Positions 5,074-11,821 of a stretch of 11,837 nt of DNA are shown piece by piece. Source of the stretch: an uncultured Methanobrevibacter sp. (GTDB taxonomy: Archaea; Methanobacteriota; Methanobacteria; Methanobacteriales; Methanobacteriaceae); NCBI RefSeq assembly GCF_900316895.1, contig NZ_ONER01000049.1, positions 1-11,837 on the forward strand. Reading direction: 5' to 3'. Under the pieces are notes generated by a model that was given only the letters and a program-made list of their open reading frames with translations, made no database searches and was not told the origin of the DNA. The position numbers and the translations under genes were made by a program. How positions within the stretch are numbered: position 1 is the stretch's first letter; each line of letters opens with the position of its first letter.

Positions 5074-6375
5074 ATGTATTGGAACGAAGAAATAGAAACA
5101 ATGCCAAGACAAGACCTTGAAGAATTGCAGTTGAAAAAGCTTCAGGCGACTGTTAAAAGAGCATTTGAAAAAATACCGTATTATAATAAAAGATACAGTG
5201 AAATTGGAGTTTATCCTGAAGACATCGAAACCCTGAAGGATATCGAAAAGCTTCCATTCATCACAAAAGATGATTTAAGGGAAAGCTATCCCTTCGGACT
5301 TTTCGCAGTGGACATAAAAGAAATCAAGGAACTCCATTCCTCATCAGGAACCACAGGAAAACCTGTCGTATCAGGATATACCGAAAAGGATCTTGACACA
5401 TGGGCGGAAACCATAGCAAGAGGACTTACCATGATGGGCATCGGCGAAGATGACATCCTCCAGAACACACACGGTTACGGAATGTTTACAGGAGGTTTCG
5501 GAGTTCATTACGGATCTCATAAGGTTGGAGCGGCAATCATTCCAATTTCAACCGGCCAAACCAAAAGGCAAATCGAAATAATGAAGGATTTCGGAGCCAC
5601 AGGACTTATCTTTACTCCATCATATGGAATACACCTTGCGGAAGTCGCCCTTGAAGACGGCGTCGACCCTAAGGAACTGGGAATCAAGGCAATAGGATTT
5701 GGAGCTGAAGGATGGACCGAGGAGATAAGGCAAAGAGTGGAGGAACTCTTCGGATGCAAAGCATATAACATTTATGGATTGACTGAACTTATGGGACCTG
5801 GCGTCGGAGTCGAATGCTGTGCCCAAAAAGGCCTTCACATTGCAGAAGACATTTACTATCCTGAAATCATCAATCCAAATACACAGGAAGTGCTGGGCGG
5901 GGATACCCCTGGAGAACTGGTATTGACAAACCTTGAAAGGGAAGGAATGCCAATCATCAGATTCAGAACAAAAGATTTGACAAAGCTCACCTATGAAAAA
6001 TGCGAATGCGGAAGGACACATGCAAGAATGAGCAGAATAACCGGAAGATCCGACGACATGATCAAGGTAAAAGGAGTAGCTGTTTTCCCATCACAAATAG
6101 AAAAAGCATTGCTTAAGATTGGTGATGCAGAGCCTCATTATATGATTATAGTTACAAGACCTGGAACCTTAGATGAAATCGAGATAAAGGTAGAGGTGTC
6201 ACAGGACATCTTCTTCGATGGCGTAAAGGATATGATGGACGTTCAAACAAAAATCGCAAAATCCATTGAAAATGAAACAGGAATCAGGGTAAAGGTAACC
6301 CTGGTAGAACCGAAAACCCTGCCAAGATTTGAAGGCAAAGCAAAAAGAGTAATTGACAAAAGAAACTTACATTAG
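5074..6375 (+). CDS. paaK: Phenylacetate-CoA ligase (aryl-acid:CoA ligase)
   Basis: A 433-residue AMP-forming ligase of normal PaaK length. It is expected to activate phenylacetate or a related aryl acid to its CoA thioester through an acyl-adenylate. Motifs in order: phosphate loop SSSGTTGKP (89-97), YGLTE (234-238), the ribose-contacting Asp301 in RFRTKD, CECGR (310-314), the hinge GRSDDMIKVKG (324-334) and the C-terminal catalytic Lys422 in RFEGKAKR. In archaea these ligases pair with indolepyruvate:ferredoxin oxidoreductase to salvage arylacetates into aromatic amino acids, or to run the reverse route. No iorAB genes are in this window. The ATG at 5074 is preferred over the one at 5062: it gives the usual MYWNEEIE start, and GAGG (5065-5068) lies at ribosome-site distance upstream. 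The stop codon is 8 bases ahead of the ACT gene. Confidence 0.93.
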   Translation: MYWNEEIETMPRQDLEELQLKKLQATVKRAFEKIPYYNKRYSEIGVYPEDIETLKDIEKLPFITKDDLRESYPFGLFAVDIKEIKELHSSSGTTGKPVVSGYTEKDLDTWAETIARGLTMMGIGEDDILQNTHGYGMFTGGFGVHYGSHKVGAAIIPISTGQTKRQIEIMKDFGATGLIFTPSYGIHLAEVALEDGVDPKELGIKAIGFGAEGWTEEIRQRVEELFGCKAYNIYGLTELMGPGVGVECCAQKGLHIAEDIYYPEIINPNTQEVLGGDTPGELVLTNLEREGMPIIRFRTKDLTKLTYEKCECGRTHARMSRITGRSDDMIKVKGVAVFPSQIEKALLKIGDAEPHYMIIVTRPGTLDEIEIKVEVSQDIFFDGVKDMMDVQTKIAKSIENETGIRVKVTLVEPKTLPRFEGKAKRVIDKRNLH

Positions 6376-6383
6376 GTGCTATC

Positions 6384-6815
6384 ATGAAAATTAAACAACT
6401 ATCAATATTTTTACAGAACAAAATGGGAAGTCTGGCAAAACCTCTTGAAGTCCTTACCGTTGCCGATGTCAACATCAGGGCTATGTGCATGGCAGACACT
6501 TCTGAATTTGGTATTTTAAGACTCGTTGTTGATGATCCAATCAAAGGAAAGGAAGCTCTTGAAGAAAACAATTTCCTTGTTAAACTCACCGACATCATTG
6601 GCGTTGAAATGAACGACGTTCCTGGCGGTCTAACAAGCGTCCTGGACGTAATCAAAGACAATCTGATTGATTTGGAATATCTTTATGCATTCTCACATAA
6701 CAAAGAAGACAAGGCAATACTTTTGCTTCATGCTGAAGATATTGACAAGCTGATTGATGTTTTAAGCAAAAACAATATTCCTATCGTTTCCGCTGAAGAA
6801 GTTTATACATTATAA
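6384..6815 (+). CDS. Tandem ACT-domain protein, partner of PaaK
   Basis: A 143-residue cytosolic protein made of two ACT domains, about residues 1-68 and 70-143, with no catalytic domain. ACT domains bind amino acids at their dimer interfaces, and proteins of this type are commonly encoded beside archaeal and bacterial paaK. It is therefore probably an aromatic amino acid sensor acting on the ligase or its pathway, which is inference from context. The ribosome site AGGTG (6374-6378) overlaps the paaK stop codon, and the two genes are 8 bases apart, so they form one operon. It ends before a strongly T-rich stretch that should terminate the transcript. Confidence 0.9.
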   Translation: MKIKQLSIFLQNKMGSLAKPLEVLTVADVNIRAMCMADTSEFGILRLVVDDPIKGKEALEENNFLVKLTDIIGVEMNDVPGGLTSVLDVIKDNLIDLEYLYAFSHNKEDKAILLLHAEDIDKLIDVLSKNNIPIVSAEEVYTL

Positions 6816-6846
6816 ACTTTTTATCCTTTTTTTATTTTATTTTTGA
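6816..6846 (+). terminator. T-rich terminator of the paaK-ACT operon
   Basis: After the ACT gene stop the plus strand runs through T5, T7, T4 and T5 tracts (about 6819-6845) without a hairpin, a typical archaeal polymerase-release signal. Confidence 0.6.
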
Positions 6847-6872
6847 ATTTTAGACACAATTTTTAGATAATA

Positions 6873-6924
6873 TTAAATATATTTTTCATCATACATTTAA
6901 CCATAAACATCATGACGTCATGAT
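6873..6924 (+). promoter_or_regulatory. SDR gene promoter with a 16-bp perfect palindrome
   Basis: A TATA box, TTAAATATATTT (6873-6884), predicts a transcription start near 6904. Directly after it lies ATCATGACGTCATGAT (6909-6924), a perfect 16-bp palindrome. Flanking AAAC (6905-6908) and GTTT (6926-6929) extend the symmetry with a one-base offset. Placement on or just past the start site fits a repressor operator, or alternatively a 5' leader hairpin. The AGGTGAT ribosome site follows at 6938-6944. Confidence 0.6.
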
Positions 6925-6948
6925 TGTTTAAAAATTTAGGTGATTAAA

Positions 6949-7692
6949 ATGGGAAAACTAGACGGAAAAGTAGCAATCGTAACCGGATCAACCTCCGGTA
7001 TGGGTCGTTCTACAGCTAAATTATTTGCTGAAGAAGGTGCAAAAGTTGTTGTAACTGGAAGAAACGAAGAAAGAGCAAACGCTGTAGTGGATGACATTAA
7101 AGCAGCAGGTGGAGAAGCATTTGCAGTTATTGCTGATATGGCTAATGTTGACGACATTAAAAAAATCTTTGATGAAACCATTGAAAAATATGGAACTGTC
7201 GACATCTTGTTCAACAATGCAGGACTTTTAAGCGTAACTCCTCTTTTAGAAATTACCAAAGAGGAATGGGACAAAGTATTTGCAGTTGACGTATACGCTC
7301 CATTATACTTAACCCAATTAGTAGCTCCTGTAATGAAAGAAAAAGGAAAAGGTGTTGTAATTAACACTTGTTCAGTAGCATCCTACGCTGCACACTTTGG
7401 ATTTGTAGGTTACATCTCATCCAAACACGCTATTGCTGGCCTTACCAAATCCATGGCATTCGAACTTGGTCCTGAAATAAGATGTAACGGTATTGCTCCT
7501 GGTGCTATCCACACCGCTATGGTAGATAGTATTGGTGGAGTAGAAGCATTACAAATGATGGTTGACGGAGCACCTATGAAAAGAGTAGGTCAAGGAGAAG
7601 ATATTGCTGCATTAGCATTATTCCTTGCTTCTGACGAATCTGAATTCGTAGACGGTCAAATCATCAGATGTGACGGCGGATTTGAGTGTTAA
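6949..7692 (+). CDS. Short-chain dehydrogenase/reductase (SDR), substrate unknown
   Basis: A 247-residue classical SDR, the type often labelled glucose 1-dehydrogenase or 3-oxoacyl reductase-like. It has the nucleotide motif TGSTSGMG (12-19), NNAG (89-92), and the catalytic Ser142, Tyr155 and Lys159 (YISSK). Arg38, just after the second strand (VTGRNEER), suggests NADP preference. The conserved helix-4 Asn of the SDR tetrad appears to be Asp114 (FAVDVYAP). The C-terminus DGGFEC is that of the classical family. The ATG at 6949 has AGGTGATT at ideal spacing; the in-frame GTG at 6940 is inside that ribosome site. It is monocistronic, with its own TATA box, palindrome and hairpin terminator. Codon choice is smoother and more T-ending than in paaK, suggesting strong expression. 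The substrate cannot be read from sequence. Confidence 0.9.
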   Translation: MGKLDGKVAIVTGSTSGMGRSTAKLFAEEGAKVVVTGRNEERANAVVDDIKAAGGEAFAVIADMANVDDIKKIFDETIEKYGTVDILFNNAGLLSVTPLLEITKEEWDKVFAVDVYAPLYLTQLVAPVMKEKGKGVVINTCSVASYAAHFGFVGYISSKHAIAGLTKSMAFELGPEIRCNGIAPGAIHTAMVDSIGGVEALQMMVDGAPMKRVGQGEDIAALALFLASDESEFVDGQIIRCDGGFEC

Positions 7693-7700
7693 ATTTTTAA

Positions 7701-7742
7701 AGTAGTTGGATTTTTATCCGCTACTCCTATTTTTATTTTTTT
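7701..7742 (+). terminator. Hairpin plus T-tract terminator of the SDR gene
   Basis: AGTAG (7701-7705) pairs with CTACT (7721-7725) and GGAT (7708-7711) with ATCC (7716-7719) around a TTTT loop, separated by a small TT/G internal loop. A T5-A-T7 tract (about 7730-7742) follows, the arrangement of a bacterial-type intrinsic terminator. It also lies just past the end of the convergent LytS-type gene. Confidence 0.7.
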
Positions 7743-7772
7743 AAAATTAAGTGTTTTTTAGTCTAATTATAC

Positions 7773-8804
7773 TTATTCTAAACCATTTTTCTCTTTCAAG
7801 AGCTCGACATCTTCTCTCAATTTTTCGAGTTCATCATCATACTCATCGAGCGTATTTTCAAGTTCCCGAATCCTCAACTCTTCATAACTGACACTATTAT
7901 CTGATTTAACCTCTTTGAATATCATGACAAGTAGAATCATACCCAGAACAGCGCCAAACAGCATCAGAGGATAAATGTCATTAATGTATGTGATTGAGAT
8001 ATTCGGAGGAGTCAGCCAGATTATGAGCAGCATCTCAAATCCGACATATAAAAACATCAGAATAACTGCAGACCTTCCCTTCAGGAACCTTTTATCATTG
8101 AAAATATAAATCACACTTCCGAGAAATCCTGCAATTATTGTCGCCAGAGAACACGGCAGGGCAGTTACACCGCCTTCAAAAAATCTGAATCCCCCGGAAA
8201 CGATGCCTGCCGGAATTCCGACATAAGGACCTCCAACCAAACCAGCAATCATGATAATCAAATTTCTGACATTGGCAAAGGAGTTGTTTACAGGAATGGT
8301 GTACTTTGATGCAAGACAGCCCAAAATGCTGAAAATAATGAAAGTGAAGAACAGATCTTTTTTAGTGAACTTCTTATGCATGACATTCTTAAGGGATTTT
8401 GTTTTGATTGCAATAAGCATCAATATCAAAAGGACTGACAATACCTTAAACATGTTTAAAAACGGCGTAAAAAAGCCAGTGGTATGAGTACTCTGATTAA
8501 AAATGGAAATGATAATGCTTAAAATACCAATAATGATCAGATATCCCATTTCATAAATCGAGCTGTCTCCCAAATTCCTGAATTGGGGCAGCCTTGTTGA
8601 AATGAATCCAAAAATTATGATGGCGGAAAGCATAGTTAAAATATTATTGAGTACAGCAAAGGAAATCTTTAATTCATGATGGGCAAAATAATGTGTCAAA
8701 AATGAATAGTAAAGAATAATGTTTGATATGACTAACACTAAAAAGATTATAAGAAAACCAAGGTTTTTTTTACTGATTTGGTTCCTTCTAGTGTTTTTGC
8801 TCAT
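7773..8804 (-). CDS. LytS/YhcK-type 5TM receptor protein with coiled-coil tail, no kinase
   Basis: A 343-residue membrane protein with about nine helices. Helices 1-4 (about 15-37, 47-68, 87-102 and 113-133) precede a region resembling the 5TM-5TMR_LYT sensor domain (about 150-297). Its signature is NVRN (178-181), then GGPYVGIPAGIVSGGFRF (191-208) and the ALPCSLATIIAG segment with Cys218. In bacteria this domain senses small molecules or envelope state in front of a histidine kinase or GGDEF domain. Here it is followed only by a charged coiled coil (about 303-340), so signalling must go through a partner. The ATG at 8804 has GTGATG just upstream. The gene lies 34 bases behind mptG on the same strand, with a T8 run between them, and may be co-transcribed at a lower level. 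The ligand and partner are unknown. Confidence 0.8.
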   Translation of the reverse strand: MSKNTRRNQISKKNLGFLIIFLVLVISNIILYYSFLTHYFAHHELKISFAVLNNILTMLSAIIIFGFISTRLPQFRNLGDSSIYEMGYLIIIGILSIIISIFNQSTHTTGFFTPFLNMFKVLSVLLILMLIAIKTKSLKNVMHKKFTKKDLFFTFIIFSILGCLASKYTIPVNNSFANVRNLIIMIAGLVGGPYVGIPAGIVSGGFRFFEGGVTALPCSLATIIAGFLGSVIYIFNDKRFLKGRSAVILMFLYVGFEMLLIIWLTPPNISITYINDIYPLMLFGAVLGMILLVMIFKEVKSDNSVSYEELRIRELENTLDEYDDELEKLREDVELLKEKNGLE

Positions 8805-8838
8805 ACCATCACTCTTAAAAAAAATTAAATTAAACTGT

Positions 8839-9822
8839 TTACTTTTCTATGACAAAACCGTGGTTTTGCGCCTTGGTGACAAAGACTGTACCCTTATCTC
8901 CAATGATTTCCTTGGTTTTTTCCACGATATCTGCATTTGATTCATCAAACATGGTATAGAGAACCGGTCCGAATGATGAAATTCCGACACCGTATGCTCC
9001 GGCCTCTTCAATTGCCTTCATTGTAGGCAGGTAGCTTGCATCAAGTGAGTGTTCTAACTTGTTGAATCCCACTTTTTGAAGTTCGCTTACGGCCCAACCG
9101 AAGTTTTTGATGTCCTTTTCAAGCATGAACGGAACAAGATTCATCAAAATCAGGTGAGATACCTGTTCCACTTCCTCTTTTGGAATAGGACAATATGTCT
9201 GGAAGACATCCACCTCATCATCACCCTCCATATGCTTTTCGATATATGGAATTGCAATCAGGATGTTCCACTCTTCCGGAAAATCGTATCTTGCAATAAG
9301 TGTTGCAGGCTTTGCCTGTGAAGCGCCTGAAGGCAGGAACAATGGCTTTTCCTCTTTGCTGTGCCCACCATCCAGGATAAATCCTCCCAAATCGTGAGTG
9401 TAGGTTCCAATACCTGAAGTTCCACCTCTTCCAACAATGGCACTTAATTCACGGCTTTCCACTTCAATTCCCATTGTTTCGGTAATCAAGTGAGCTGTTG
9501 AAACAGCAATTTGAGTTCCGCTTCCAAATCCTGAATGCGGAGGATAAGTATTATGTACGATAAATCTGAAACCTGAATCAATGTCAAAATGCTCAATGGT
9601 CTTTTGAGCAGCGCCAGGGATTTTTTCCTGACATTCCAATATTGCTTCCTCGTCTGTTACAGTGTCGGCAAATTCAAGTTCAATACCGCTTTCGATTTGC
9701 TCAACTTCCAATACAAATTGTGGATCAGCTAATGCTAGACCAATACCACCATCGACTCTTCTATATGACCCGTTCAAATCAATCAGGGACATATGTATTC
9801 TTGAAGGTGCTCTAATAATCAT
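8839..9822 (-). CDS. mptG: Beta-ribofuranosylaminobenzene 5'-phosphate synthase
   Basis: A 327-residue enzyme of the RFAP synthase family (GHMP-like fold). It catalyses the committed step of tetrahydromethanopterin synthesis: PRPP and an aromatic acid (p-aminobenzoate in vitro, 4-hydroxybenzoate proposed in vivo) condense with loss of CO2 and pyrophosphate. Recognisable segments are the N-terminus MIIRAPSRIHMSLIDLNG, the phosphate-binding loop PPHSGFGSGTQ (94-104), GRGGTSGIGTYT (131-142) and DGGHS (151-155). Near the C-terminus, GVGISSFGPVLY matches the second glycine-rich loop of this fold. The length is normal. The ATG at 9822 has a GGATGTGA ribosome-type site upstream. The pathway supplies the C1 carrier of methanogenesis, so the gene is expected to be essential. 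It has its own TATA box just behind the K+ channel gene, and the LytS-type receptor gene follows 34 bases later. Confidence 0.93.
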   Translation of the reverse strand: MIIRAPSRIHMSLIDLNGSYRRVDGGIGLALADPQFVLEVEQIESGIELEFADTVTDEEAILECQEKIPGAAQKTIEHFDIDSGFRFIVHNTYPPHSGFGSGTQIAVSTAHLITETMGIEVESRELSAIVGRGGTSGIGTYTHDLGGFILDGGHSKEEKPLFLPSGASQAKPATLIARYDFPEEWNILIAIPYIEKHMEGDDEVDVFQTYCPIPKEEVEQVSHLILMNLVPFMLEKDIKNFGWAVSELQKVGFNKLEHSLDASYLPTMKAIEEAGAYGVGISSFGPVLYTMFDESNADIVEKTKEIIGDKGTVFVTKAQNHGFVIEK

Positions 9823-9860
9823 TTTTTCACATCCTTAAATATTCTATAAGATATTTGTTT

Positions 9861-9875
9861 TTAAATATATATAAG
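9861..9875 (-). promoter_or_regulatory. TATA box of mptG
   Basis: On the minus strand TTATATATATTTAA (about 9874-9861) is a strong TATA box. It predicts a start near 9843 and a leader of about 20 bases with the ribosome site. It lies about 17 bases past the K+ channel stop codon, so the promoter sits within the end of the upstream transcript. Confidence 0.65.
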
Positions 9876-9891
9876 ATTTTGTAAAAAGAAT

Positions 9892-10596
9892 CTACCGTTT
9901 ATTCAATTCATCAATTTTATTGTTCAATTTTTCAACTTCAGAGGTCAAATTATCAATCTTGGATTCCAAATCCTTGCGTTTATCCCTGTTCAGCCTTGAC
10001 ACATATGCGGATGAAATAATAGCGGTGATCATGGAAAAGATTATAATCCCTCCAACCATTGCCACAATTCCTATTATCCTGCCTGATGTTGAGGTTGGAA
10101 CGACATCACCGTATCCTGTACTGGTCATTGATGCAAAAGTGTACCAGATGGCGGTTTTAAAGTCCGCAATGTTTGAATCGGCCAGCCAAACGAGAATGGT
10201 TACAGCGACAATGAACACTATTGCTATTATAATGACCTTGTCCAGATAGGTCTTTTTCAAAAAGTCCGAAACAATCTTCTCATCATCACGAATAAGAATG
10301 AAAATCTTTATGAGTTGTGCAAGCTTGACGAATCTCAGTGCCCTCATGAACACCGAATTGAACGGAAGCATTCCCAGAATGCCCAAAGAGTTATTCTTCA
10401 GATATTCTTTCCGGTCATCAGACTTTTTCAGACTGTATAAAAATTCAACCCAGAAGCATGCACATAAAAACAAGTCAAAGGCAATCACATTAAACTTGAA
10501 AGAAGTGTCAACAGGATAGAATGTAATGTATATCAAAAAGAGTATATCAAAAATAGTTAACACTATTCCGCCGAAGTACACCAGTTGCCTTTTCAT
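9892..10596 (-). CDS. Voltage-gated-type potassium channel with C-terminal coiled coil
   Basis: A 234-residue ion-transport family protein with six helices: S1 about 6-27, S2 36-57, S3 about 69-80, S4 84-102, S5 119-139 and S6 172-197. The selectivity filter TSTGYGD (158-164) is the canonical K+ sequence. S4 carries Arg85, Arg88, Lys91, Lys97 and Arg103, fewer and less regular charges than strong voltage sensors, so gating may be weakly voltage dependent. The cytoplasmic tail (about 203-233) is a heptad-like coiled coil (LESKIDNLTSEVEKLNNKID) that could hold the tetramer together. No nucleotide-binding or RCK domain is present. The ATG at 10596 has no ribosome site; a TATA box lies about 24-26 bases upstream, so the mRNA may be leaderless. 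It follows the M14-like gene on the same strand after 37 bases. Confidence 0.9.
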   Translation of the reverse strand: MKRQLVYFGGIVLTIFDILFLIYITFYPVDTSFKFNVIAFDLFLCACFWVEFLYSLKKSDDRKEYLKNNSLGILGMLPFNSVFMRALRFVKLAQLIKIFILIRDDEKIVSDFLKKTYLDKVIIIAIVFIVAVTILVWLADSNIADFKTAIWYTFASMTSTGYGDVVPTSTSGRIIGIVAMVGGIIIFSMITAIISSAYVSRLNRDKRKDLESKIDNLTSEVEKLNNKIDELNKR

Positions 10597-10600
10597 AGTT

Positions 10601-10626
10601 ATAGTATATATTCAATAGTATATATT
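10601..10626 (-). promoter_or_regulatory. Tandem TATA boxes ahead of the K+ channel gene
   Basis: The 12-mer ATAGTATATATT occurs twice with a 14-base period (10601-10612 and 10615-10626). Read on the minus strand, each copy is a TATA-like box. The distal copy is centred about 24 bases upstream of the channel ATG, placing the start site at or near the ATG and predicting a leaderless transcript. The proximal copy would start transcription inside the gene. Confidence 0.5.
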
Positions 10627-10633
10627 AACTACA

Positions 10634-11281
10634 CTAAAACAGGTCGTCGACGACATCGACCAGCCTTTCGGCCAAGTGAAGGGTTAGCTCAAAATCCTCT
10701 GAAGAATAGCATTCATAAACCAGTGTAGGTATTCCTGCTTTTGCTGTCGGTTCTGTTATGTATGGTGGGCTTGATCGAAATTCCGGAGCGTAATATACGA
10801 TTTCATCCATATTGTCAAGTATCCTATTCATGTATTCGGATGACTTATCGTCAAAGCCCGGAGCAAAGACGAAATTGGTTATCTGATAGTCCCCAGGACC
10901 CTGCGGTCCACGGTTGGAGTGGATATCCAGGAACAGATCGTACTTTTTGTCAATGATATCGTCCCTGATGAATTCCTGTGCGAGCAGCTGTCCTTCAAGA
11001 CGGCCCTCTGTTTCGGATGAAACATCATTGACATTGATGTTGTACAGGTAATAGCAATTCCTTAAATCAGTTTTTGCGGTTAACTTTTCAAATAAAGCTC
11101 TGTGGGACTTGCTTTCCAAAGGATGCATTCCAATCACATAAGCTATTCTGACCTTTGAGTCTTTATCTCCAAAAGGACCGTGCAGATGGACGCTGCCTAA
11201 ATCATTCCTGCCTAAAAGTTCGGATTCATATTCTGTTGAGTCAACCTGGGCTTCGCTTGTCGGTTCTTTCGGATAATTCAT
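10634..11281 (-). CDS. Small M14-like zinc hydrolase (carboxypeptidase/aspartoacylase type)
   Basis: A 215-residue soluble protein whose core looks like a compact M14 metallopeptidase or AstE/aspartoacylase fold. GMHPLE gives the HxxE zinc motif (His53, Glu56), FLDIHSNRG supplies the third ligand His121, and LVYECYS offers Glu190 as the general base, followed by Tyr192. Arg94 could bind the substrate carboxylate. At 215 residues it is shorter than most M14 enzymes (about 300). No signal peptide or membrane helix is visible, so it acts in the cytosol. Possible roles are deacylation of an N-acyl amino acid or trimming of a peptide or cofactor tail; sequence does not decide. The ATG at 11281 has AGGTG (11291-11287) at good spacing. 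That site directly follows the T-tract of the ferritin terminator, and no TATA box is seen, so expression may rely on read-through. Confidence 0.65.
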   Translation of the reverse strand: MNYPKEPTSEAQVDSTEYESELLGRNDLGSVHLHGPFGDKDSKVRIAYVIGMHPLESKSHRALFEKLTAKTDLRNCYYLYNINVNDVSSETEGRLEGQLLAQEFIRDDIIDKKYDLFLDIHSNRGPQGPGDYQITNFVFAPGFDDKSSEYMNRILDNMDEIVYYAPEFRSSPPYITEPTAKAGIPTLVYECYSSEDFELTLHLAERLVDVVDDLF

Positions 11282-11291
11282 CTAAACACCT

Positions 11292-11328
11292 AAAAAAAAA
11301 TAAGTTAAGACTAGAGTAATCTAGTCTT
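11292..11328 (-). terminator. Hairpin plus T9 terminator of the ferritin gene
   Basis: On the minus strand AAGACTAG (11328-11321) pairs perfectly with CTAGTCTT (11314-11307) around a six-base loop, followed by AACTTA and T9 (11300-11292). The left arm contains the last two codons' bases and the stop codon of ferritin, so termination structure and coding end overlap. The T-run abuts the AGGTG ribosome site of the next gene. Confidence 0.75.
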
Positions 11329-11821
11329 CGGATGGTGAACGTGCACCTAATTCCTTGTTCAATTCATAAATCAATCTGTTGTCGCCATCAGCCAATCTGA
11401 TTTTGGCAACCAATTCCATAGCGTTTTCTTCCTCTTCGACTTGCTCTTCGACAAACCATTGCAGGAAGTTGTTGGTTGCATGGTCTTTTTCTTCAATTGC
11501 CAAATCAACTAAATCATCAATTAATCCTGATACTTTTTTCTCATGTTCTAAAACATGTTCGAATGCTGCGACTGGGGAATCCCATTCGGTTTGAGGTCCT
11601 TCGATTTCAGTCAAGGTTACGGAAGCTCCTCTTCTGATAATGTAGTCATAGAATTTCATTCCATGTTCTAATTCTTCTTCTGCTTGTACTCTCATCCAGT
11701 TAGCAAATCCTGCTAAGTCTTCATCTTCAAAGTAAGCTGCCATGGATAAGTATAAGTATCCTGAGTAAACTTCAGCGTTTAATTGTCCGTTTAATGCTTT
11801 TTCCATATTTTCTGATACCAT
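11321..11821 (-). CDS. ftn: Non-heme ferritin, FtnA type
   Basis: A 166-residue four-helix ferritin matching bacterial FtnA in length and numbering. The ferroxidase residues Glu17, Glu50, His53, Glu94 and Gln127 are all present. So are the third-iron-site residues Glu49, Glu126 and Glu130, and Tyr24. The protein should form a 24-subunit shell that oxidises Fe(II) with O2 or peroxide and stores the mineral in the cytosol, protecting a strict anaerobe rich in iron-sulfur enzymes. The ATG at 11821 has a full GGTGATA ribosome site (11832-11826). Its promoter is outside the window. Codon choice looks like that of a well expressed gene. A hairpin terminator overlaps its stop codon. The resemblance to bacterial FtnA allows an origin by transfer, which only a phylogeny could show. 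Confidence 0.95.
   Translation of the reverse strand: MVSENMEKALNGQLNAEVYSGYLYLSMAAYFEDEDLAGFANWMRVQAEEELEHGMKFYDYIIRRGASVTLTEIEGPQTEWDSPVAAFEHVLEHEKKVSGLIDDLVDLAIEEKDHATNNFLQWFVEEQVEEEENAMELVAKIRLADGDNRLIYELNKELGARSPSED

Noticed and set aside
6284..6661. Minus-strand 125-codon frame across the paaK/ACT junction
   Set aside because: It overlaps two well-supported plus-strand genes, lacks a ribosome site and shows shadow-type composition.
6936..7367. Minus-strand 143-codon frame inside the SDR gene
   Set aside because: Shadow of the SDR reading frame; Ser- and Ala-rich with no motif.
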